Assembly: GCA_013076295.1 (NCBI GenBank)
Contig: RQOL01000519.1
Span: 2,088,888 to 2,152,887, forward strand
Origin: Sanderia malayensis
Taxonomy: Eukaryota > Cnidaria > Scyphozoa > Semaeostomeae > Pelagiidae
Length of the DNA: 64,000 nt
Direction: 5' to 3'
In this document: piece after piece, positions 57,401 through 64,000 of the stretch
How positions within the stretch are numbered: the stretch's first letter is position 1
Layout of the letters: the number at the start of each line of letters is the position of its first letter
Notes under the pieces: generated by a model
What the model was told of the DNA's origin: nothing
Seen by the model: the letters and a program-made list of their open reading frames with translations, nothing else
Database searches by the model: none
Position numbers and translations under genes: made by a program

Positions 57401-60400
57401 AACTTCGTTTCAAGAATAGAGAACATAACTTAGTTCCAAGCATAGAGAACATAACTTCGCTCTAAACATAGAGAACATAACTTAGTTCCAAGCATAGAGA
57501 ACATAGCTTTGTTTCAAGCATAAAGAACATAGCTTCGTTCTAAGCATAGAGAACATAGCTTCGTTCCAAGCATAGAGAACATAACTTAGTTCCAAGCATA
57601 GAGAACATAGCTTCGTTCTAAGCATAGAGAACATAACATAGTTCCAAGCATAGAGAACATAGCTTCGTTCTAAGCATAGAGAACATAACATAGTTCCAAG
57701 CATAGAGAACATAGCTTCGTTCCAAGCATAGAGAACATAACTTCGTTCCAAGCATAGAGAACATAAATTCGTTCTAAGCACAGAGAACATCAATTCATGC
57801 ATGACTCAAATTAAAGCTGTGGCATTGCCATACAACAATACAACAAAGCATGCGTTGGGGCATTAAAGATGGGGGGACGTAAATTACCTACCTCGGTTTC
57901 CAAATCCGCATGATGATTAATGAATAGTTTGATGACTTCAACGCAGCCATTCTGACTCGCAGCTTGCAAAGCCGTATGTCCAGCGAAGACACCATTCACC
58001 TATTAAACGGCAATACACAGTTATCAGGGATATAGTTATCACTGATTTTCAATCAGTGATAACTATATCTGATATGATAGATAACTATATATCGATATAT
58101 ACGATATTACATCACTGATATCGTATTGTGCATGTGTTATAATCCCAGCAAGACTCAATTCGACAAACAGACAAGGAAGAGTTCACACAGTAAAAGCCCG
58201 CATATAAAAACCAATGGATTAAGAACCTTCAGGGTGATTTTGCTGCTCAAAACAAGAGACGAAACAATACCCTATTGTCTTGGAACGATAGGCTGGATGG
58301 AAATTTGCAGGTTTTTATGTGCGGGTTTCTACTGTATCAAAGCATGCAGTGTATGGTCACTTACCGGTAATTCCTTGCTATTAAGAAGCTCTTCGACTTT
58401 CTGGGCATCTCCTTCGGCGGCGGCCTTGACCAGCTCCTCCGTAGGGTCGCGAGAAATATGCGATTCGAACAACTTCTTCAAAAGTACAGACACGTGCTCT
58501 GGAGAAAAAACAGCAACAGACTCATAATTGCTCGTGGAGATGTGCTAACATCGACATTTAAAGCAAGCGTAAAATAAAAGTAACATTTCATTGCATGCTT
58601 CTCTTCAAGTGGATTCGATCACCACATGACCCCCTTCTCGACAGGACGTTTCATGCATGGATTGAGTGGTAATCATACCAAAACCAGGGGGTACTTTGAA
58701 ATGAAATCTCACCAGACGAATCGCCCTCGGTGGTGATCTTAGACAGGCATAACGGGTTGTACGTCCAACTTGTTCCCGCCACATTGACCTGATAACAAAA
58801 ATAAGCACACGATATTGTTACTTTATGCAGTATAATCGTATATACAACTGTGACGTAGCCAACAATTTTCAACCGGGGCCGTTAGCTAACGCTGATATAG
58901 CCAAACTATGATGAAAGAGCATTTGAGTGAGTGCAATCAATAAATGAAATCTGTTGCAAAGGGGGAAGCCGTGGCTCCCTGGCTCTCCCCTCTAGCTAGA
59001 TTCCTAGCATAGAAGACAAGTAAATAGCTAAGTGCTTATTCACAATCTCAGTTCTGAGTTCGTGAGTTTTAATTAGAGTACTACAGCAATTGTATATAGC
59101 TGGTTACTTATACAATCAGAATTTTGAATTGTCCATAGTAAATTGCTCAATGCATATAGACAAAGGGTAGTACACACATGGAGTTGGAAAAAATCAAACA
59201 ATTTTATCTGTCTGTTTCGCAATTGACTCACTCTTCGCGAGTTATTGATGTAGAAATGCTGATGTAATGTAATTTAGATCAACATCTCCCAAACCAGCTC
59301 AGTACTTATGTATAACGAGCGCAATTCGAGTACAATCGAAAGTCTTACGATTAATACAGCTGCCAGCAGCATTTAAACTTCTATCAACAGATACCTCTGC
59401 ACAAGAAGGGAGCTTTGAATTATTCTGACAGTGTTGCTGTTGTATTTTATTGTACCGTGACGCAGTTGGTCGATATAATTAGTTCGCCATACAGAGGGAG
59501 GCTACATAATTCGCCATAGCTATGTTTAGATTGCAAAGTATCGGATGGTTCAAAAAGAAATTTAATTACCTTCAAATCGCCGTCATGGTGCATCTGTTGA
59601 ATTCTTCCAATTTTTCCAAGAGTCTGAACGAAAATACAAAAAACATGGATAGAAAATATAAGCATCAATGTAAAATCAGAAGGATTAAGCAATTGCATAA
59701 ACAACGGTTAATTTTCCATTACCCAATAAGTTTGTTTTTGTGGAGATGGAGGATTGAATTATTACTTGGGAAGCAAAAGCCAATGAAGTGTTACGCAAGT
59801 CCCCCCGACAGTTGCAATAGCTTTGAGGGTAAATACAGTGAAGAAAAAGATTTCCAGGGGTAAGGCAACAAAATGTGCCAGAGACTTCTAATTTACGCAA
59901 CACCCGTGCAGCAGTGTAGTTTACGATGAGTTTCAACGGCAAACAGTAAAAACCCAGGGGGTAAATACATACAGGAATCATTGCTTCAGACCATTCGCCG
60001 TGGCCTCGTTGCAGCACTTTCACTCTTTCTACGTTGCTCGAAATCTGAACGACATCCCCGACTTGATAACTCGTCGCTGTCGTCTCCGCGGAGAAGGCTG
60101 GGGTCGATCCGGCAGGCGGTGATGGCGCGAAAATGTTGGCACTTGTTGCACCCAAGACGGTGACGTGATTTTCAGATGACGTGCTCCGGGAATGCCGGAG
60201 TCCAGGTTCGTTAGCTTCTGTTGTCATGGTTGCAGCGGTGGTGTCCGCCCTGGTCAAACTGCGGGGTTGAAGGTCCACCTGATTACGGAAAAATAAATCA
60301 ATAAAATAGTATAAAGCTAAAGACAAGCCTCGAAGGAAACCAAAAAGTTCTTCACACTTTCTATATGTAATACCAAGGTATCTAGCTAAGAGAGTTTGTA

Positions 60401-63400
60401 GCATGACAACCACCACAGAGTTTTTTACTTTGCTGAACCCGAAAGGTTCCCATCCTTATACGATGAAATAAAGCCAAGTCATGGTATCTATGTCATGGTA
60501 TGCGTAAGGTATAGCATAGCATGCTAGGCTATGCATAGTATGCTTGTTGAGTATGGTATGGTATTGAGTGATATAATGCAAAGCAGCTCATATCTGGGTG
60601 ACTATAGATGACTATACGCAATACGTTAATGCAAGCAAACTCACCTTGTCCCGATTGGGTATGTTACAATGACGTCATGGTCTTCGTCAAAGCCAGCCAC
60701 CGTACCGACATTGCATAGGGCCTAAATGCAAGAAAGCATTGCTAAGTAATTTGTTTATTACCTAAAGTTCGGTTAATTACAAAAGTAACTTCAACTGTTA
60801 TTAAATGCTTTATGTTCATAGCAAGATAATTTATGAAGAACTTCGTGGAATTATAAACTTGAGAAACAGATGGGTTATTTTTATTAGCAAAGCATTTTCA
60901 AAAATACAAGAAAAATTAGTTTGCTAATCAGACCAACCTCGTACATTCCGTAAGTCCAGCCTCCATGTCCTTCCTGCAATGACATCACGACTTCCAAATC
61001 GAGGTCGATCGTCACTTTATCTCCGATGTTCCACGGCGTTGATCTAGCGGACGATGACGTATGCGCGGGTTGATAAATGGGCATCCCCAACACTGGAATG
61101 TGGTCTCGATAAAAGGAGTAGCCTTTCGAGCTGTTGAGAATCTTTATGTCAACCTGCAGAGTAAAACCAGCATCTTTATTGGTTAACAGAAATTAAGCAA
61201 TAGCTACACCCGCAGAAAAGAGCAAGTGGATTAAGAACCTTCCAGGCTGATATTTCTGCTCGAAACAATAGAAGAAACAATGGGGTATAATGTATTTGAA
61301 GAATGGGTTGGATGCAAAACTCCAGACTATTTTATTTCTTATTTTATAGGAACTTACCTCGAGCCCAAGTACTAAAAATTCCTCAAATTTTCTATTGTTT
61401 TCTATTGTTAAAGGAAGCAGCAGAACAAGAGAATCCACTGTAGTTAACCAGAAATCCTAGTTCTAATTCCTTACAAACTGGTTTCTTACATAAAAAAAGC
61501 GTGTATCGACACTCAACGGTGCTTTTGGGGGTCAGGCATCTTCAAAAAAGTGGGAGGTATAAATCCGTGTAAAATATTAAGCAGCAGAAAGTTGCGGGAG
61601 AAAAGTTCAATCTCAGCATCCACTTCAACATCCAGTAAAGCCTCAACACCACACGTGCGAAGAGGGAATTCGAAAGCATGTCATGGGAAATTGAGACAAG
61701 CAAACATTTGTCAGGGTTATAAACACATGTTCTGCTGTGGCAAGCTCCCAAGTTGCCTCTTTGTGGCTGCACTGTTGACATAGAAGTAGCCAACGCGCGT
61801 CCTTGCATTTGGCGAGGTTCGCTTCGCTGTATCGAGGTTCTATTGTGACTTGCTGGGAAATATTGAATGAATGTATTCACGTACCATTCCCTCGAAACCC
61901 ACTCTGTATAGATTCTTTGTTCCACTGTCCCACAGTACATAGGCAGCACTTCTCGGACTGGACGCACTCCAATCTTGGATCTCTGTTATCTTCCCACGTC
62001 GACCTGGTTCTCCTACGAAACAAGATGAGAACTACTTCAAAACCATTTATGCTATAATTAGACTGCCCGATATCAGGGAATACAGTCAACTCTGTCTAAT
62101 TCGAAAACCCCGGGGAAGCGTGAAAATGTTCGAATTACAAAAAGTTCGAATTATAAAGCTTTGTTTTATAAGAATTGGTTCATTAGTGATCCTTGAAGGG
62201 GCAGAGAATTTTGTTCGAATTAGATAGAGTTCTAATTACACGAGTTCGAACTATGCAGATTTGACTGTATTAACAACTGTCATGATGATGAAAATGATGA
62301 TGGTAATTGTGATGGCTTTGATAACAATAAAATTAATAACGGTGATATTGATAATGATGACAATGATGACGATGATAATGATGATTGCAATAATAATAAT
62401 GACCAATAGCAGTCCCAGCCATAAAAAGTGGGAGGGGGGACAAAAGGAAATTACAGCCCCCTCACCAATCGTGGAATTCTATGCACCACACCTTATCCAC
62501 TCCCTGCCTTATACTTTCTTAAGTTACGAGATCCATCCTAGTAATAACCGAGAGGACACACCCCACCCTTTGTCCCCCTGTGATGTGACTGATGATAATT
62601 ATAATGGTTTTGATCTTGATTGCAATTGTGATAATGTTTATGACAATGGGGGTGATCTGCTTAGCATTGTGCAATGTAATCAGCCCCTCACCATCCTGGT
62701 GCTCCCATTGCCAATCAACTCCACGGATCACTCGTGCACCCGGGAAAAGCCCCCTTGCTGATATCTTCTTGCTTTTTCTTCTTGATTCACAAGGTGTTCT
62801 GCAATAAAACAGGAAAAAACGTTTCCAAATCAAAAGGGAAATGAATGGGAAAAGAAAATAGCCAGCAACTCTTCATTGGAACTCTGACATAGGGACATTA
62901 GCAGGGGCGGTCTGGCATCACAATTGCAGGGTGGCTGGCAAACCAAAGGGGCCCAGTTTAGGGTGGTCCAAGTCTTCGAAAAGGGCCCATAGTTTTAGTT
63001 TACGTTAAAAATCAGAAGACCCGGGTGGCGATCGCCACTTTGCCACCCGGGCCAGACCACCCATGGACACTAGAAATTGGTAGAGCTGATCACATTGTAA
63101 ATTATACAATGAAGTGATTCAGTAAAGTAGTTTCTAAAATCTGAAGGTAAATTCTGTTGTTAAACAATTTGATATAGCAGGTCTTAAACTGTGAAAGTTA
63201 TCTATCTATCTATTGGATACTGTACAAAGACCAAAAATGGGTATTACGCATAATTTGGTTAGTGGTTAGCAGTTGATTAACAAAATCTAGTGTTTTGCAA
63301 CTTTCTAGGAAACTATATTGCCAGAGATTTTCAAACAAAATGAGACTTAGCTTCACAATAAAGCAATTCAGGGGACAAGAAGTGTTCAGCATGCTATACT

Positions 63401-63632
63401 GGAAGAGATGTTAATCAAATCACATGAAGGGCATCTGTAATTCAGTTTCAATTGAATTACCTATCATTTTGAGGTGCTGCTATCACAGTGAAACTGTGAC
63501 GTAGATTGTGTTTGTCTGCATGATAACACGCAGAGCATAATTCACATTCAAAACACTCGACGCAAACCCATTTTGTTCCAAATATCGGCTGAATCCTGCA
63601 GCTCTTACACATCGAGCAATTGTGCTTGATGC
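51440..63632 (-). CDS. MIB1: Mind bomb E3 ubiquitin ligase (MIB1), 5' end beyond the window
   Basis: Twenty-one exons: 63461-63632, 62692-62798, 61885-62012, 60938-61153, 60645-60721, 59973-60278, 59570-59623, 58713-58788, 58365-58498, 57892-57999, 57136-57333, 56389-56540, 55954-56086, 55244-55330, 54684-54812, 54052-54233, 53346-53541, 52722-52800, 52524-52613, 51767-51873, 51440-51580. They give about 956 residues. Order: ZZ finger ([19 protein letters not shown]); second MIB/HERC2 domain ([18 protein letters not shown]...); MIB repeats ([22 protein letters not shown]); ankyrin repeats; three RINGs, the last [20 protein letters not shown]; ends KRILLF. Three RINGs indicate MIB1 rather than MIB2. 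In known animals it ubiquitinates Notch ligands for endocytosis. Exon 59973-60278 lacks one base in the run gcagtttgacc (expected PAVLTRAD), giving a false stop. The first MIB/HERC2 domain must lie right of 64000. Confidence 0.92.
51640..51725. repeat. Dispersed repeat shared with 4245-4295 (AACAATAGATAGAACAATAG)
   Basis: About 42 bp (complement of aacaatagatagaacaatag... through ...aaacaatacc) matches channel-gene intron sequence near 4250-4292, in opposite orientation. Both are next to accccgccactg words. MIB1 last intron. Confidence 0.6.
52879..53048. mobile_element. MITE, 170 bp, TACCGTATTTCCTCTAATAAG termini
   Basis: Left TACCGTATTTCCTCTAATAA and right complement (ctaattagaggaaatacggta) form roughly 21-bp inverted termini with one mismatch. 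TA-type ends. MIB1 intron. Same TACCGTA/TACGGTA signature as 24102, 43928 and 63788. Confidence 0.75.
53770..53907. mobile_element. MITE, ACAATAGGGGACAAAAGTCC family
   Basis: Left aataggggacaaaagtcctg and right cagggacttttgtcccctatt are inverted. A related half-element is at about 6880-6905 (ccaggacttttgtccctatt), and a weaker match lies near 19069. MIB1 intron. Confidence 0.65.
55430..55930. repeat. Purine-rich minisatellite (GGGTTTATTGGAGA words)
   Basis: About 500 bp of irregular 14-34 bp units such as ggtttattggagatgggg and ttttgttggagagg on the plus strand. It lies in a MIB1 intron and ends about 20 bp from the splice donor at 55953. Confidence 0.8.
57390..57795. repeat. 26-bp tandem repeat (GAACATAACTTCGTTCCAAGCATAGA)
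   Basis: About 15 units of 26 bp built from gaacatagcttcgttctaag, with C/T and A/G variants. MIB1 intron between ankyrin exons. Open frames of Cys/Ser/Leu repeats on the minus strand are by-products. Confidence 0.85.
58029..58069. repeat. Perfect palindrome, 18-19 bp arms
   Basis: gatatagttatcactgatt, a short ttc-containing spacer, then aatcagtgataactatatc. It lies in a MIB1 intron about 30 bp upstream of an ankyrin exon acceptor and would form a stable hairpin in DNA or pre-mRNA. Confidence 0.7.
58187..58335. mobile_element. MITE-like element, 'CCGCATATAAAAACC' family
   Basis: Ends acagtaaaagcccgcatata and tatgtgcgggtttctactgt are inverted. Interior ccctattgtcttggaacgatagg hairpin. Same family as 45812-45969 and 23109-23259. 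Less regular relatives lie at about 55078-55225 and 61205-61350. All sit in introns. Confidence 0.7.
62079..62271. mobile_element. Pogo/Tigger-like MITE, TA-CAGTCAACTCTG ends
   Basis: Begins aatacagtcaactctgtcta and ends gcagatttgactgtatt. CAGTCAA/TTGACTG termini flanked by TA, with ttcgaatta words inside, match the pattern of pogo/Tigger-derived elements. No transposase. MIB1 intron. Confidence 0.65.
62905..63062. mobile_element. Inverted-repeat element, GGGCGGTCTGGC termini
   Basis: Left gggcggtctggc (62905-62916) and right gccagaccaccc (63051-63062) are inverted with one mismatch. GC-rich inner parts (gggtggctggc, gccacccgg) are out of character with the surrounding AT-rich intron of MIB1. 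Confidence 0.6.
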
Positions 63633-63787
63633 CTGCAAAAACAACAATCAACAATGGCAATTTCTTCTTGATATTTCTTAAAAGTACATTCACATATTTT
63701 CTTTGAAAACTTAAGTTCTGCAGCCTTTTTGATGATAACACTAACATTAAAAACACTGGTTTAATTGAACTCAAAACATTACTAGCT

Positions 63788-64000
63788 TACCGTAAATCCT
63801 CAAATAAGCCCCCGGGAGCTTATTTGCAAAAACAAAATTTTAGCAGGATAATTGTTCAATGTTAAGCAAAATAAAAGCTATATGATGCAGCCAATCAATG
63901 AAGTTAATGGTTTAAACCTGCTGCTATTTGCAATACAATCACTGAACAACTTCAATGTTTGGAAACTTGGGCTCAATATCCTTGCAAATGATTATCAGGA
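63788..64000. mobile_element. MITE, 'AATAAGCCCCCGGG' family, second copy (cut by window end)
   Basis: Starts taccgtaaatcctcaaataa and runs colinear with 43928-44140 at an estimated 85-90 percent identity by eye. The right terminus would fall just beyond 64000. MIB1 intron. Confidence 0.75.

Noticed and set aside
57482..57802. Cys/Ser/Leu/Glu repeat protein on the minus strand
   Set aside because: Product of the 26-bp intronic tandem repeat; no flanking splice phase fits MIB1.

Overview
The window is animal nuclear DNA from an early-branching metazoan, probably a sponge or cnidarian. The basis is AT-rich sequence, many spliced genes with introns of roughly 0.1-1.5 kb, metazoan-only architectures (peroxidasin, Mind bomb, TSP1/SEA/FN3 ectodomains) and many short inverted-repeat elements. 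The species cannot be named from sequence alone. All gene models were spliced by hand from GT/AG sites, reading phase and family resemblance.

Layout: (1) 157-744 (+) is the last two exons of a secreted protein with a cysteine/tryptophan lectin-like domain. (2) 1302-13256 (-) is a 22-exon gene of about 1573 residues. It encodes signal peptide, a novel N-terminal domain, TSP1, a Ser/Thr/Asn repeat tract, three TSP1, SEA, three FN3, then an ionotropic-glutamate-receptor-like core (S1-M1-pore-M3-S2-M4) whose pore carries a potassium-channel filter, TVGYGD. This is the standout of the window. (3) 14828-15838 (-) is a small RRM gene resembling SLIRP, head to head with (4) MAPK15/ERK7, 16243-20881 (+). 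(5) 21428-22089 (-) is the 3' end of an unrecognised gene. (6) 22711-28419 (-) is the 3' part of peroxidasin.

A 100-N gap lies at 28489-28588. The first 15.26 kb after it (28589-43849) repeats the last 15.27 kb before it (13219-28488) almost base for base, and the differences I examined are mostly one-base indels in short runs. One contig's end and the next contig's start therefore appear to be the same DNA, left unmerged. SLIRP, MAPK15, the unknown gene, the 3' half of peroxidasin and exon 1 of the channel gene are listed twice but are most likely single-copy. Indels break different frames in each copy, and each copy can be used to check the other.

After the overlap, peroxidasin continues to its start codon at 49725 (LRRs, four Ig domains, peroxidase, coiled coil, partial VWC). 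It is followed by Mind bomb (MIB1) on the minus strand, 51440-63632, running off the right edge. Introns and spacers hold MITE-like inverted-repeat elements of several families and several minisatellites. The genes do not form an obvious pathway. The common theme is extracellular matrix and signalling: a matrix-facing channel, peroxidasin (collagen IV cross-linking in known animals), Mind bomb (Notch-ligand endocytosis) and MAPK15 (cilia/autophagy in known animals).
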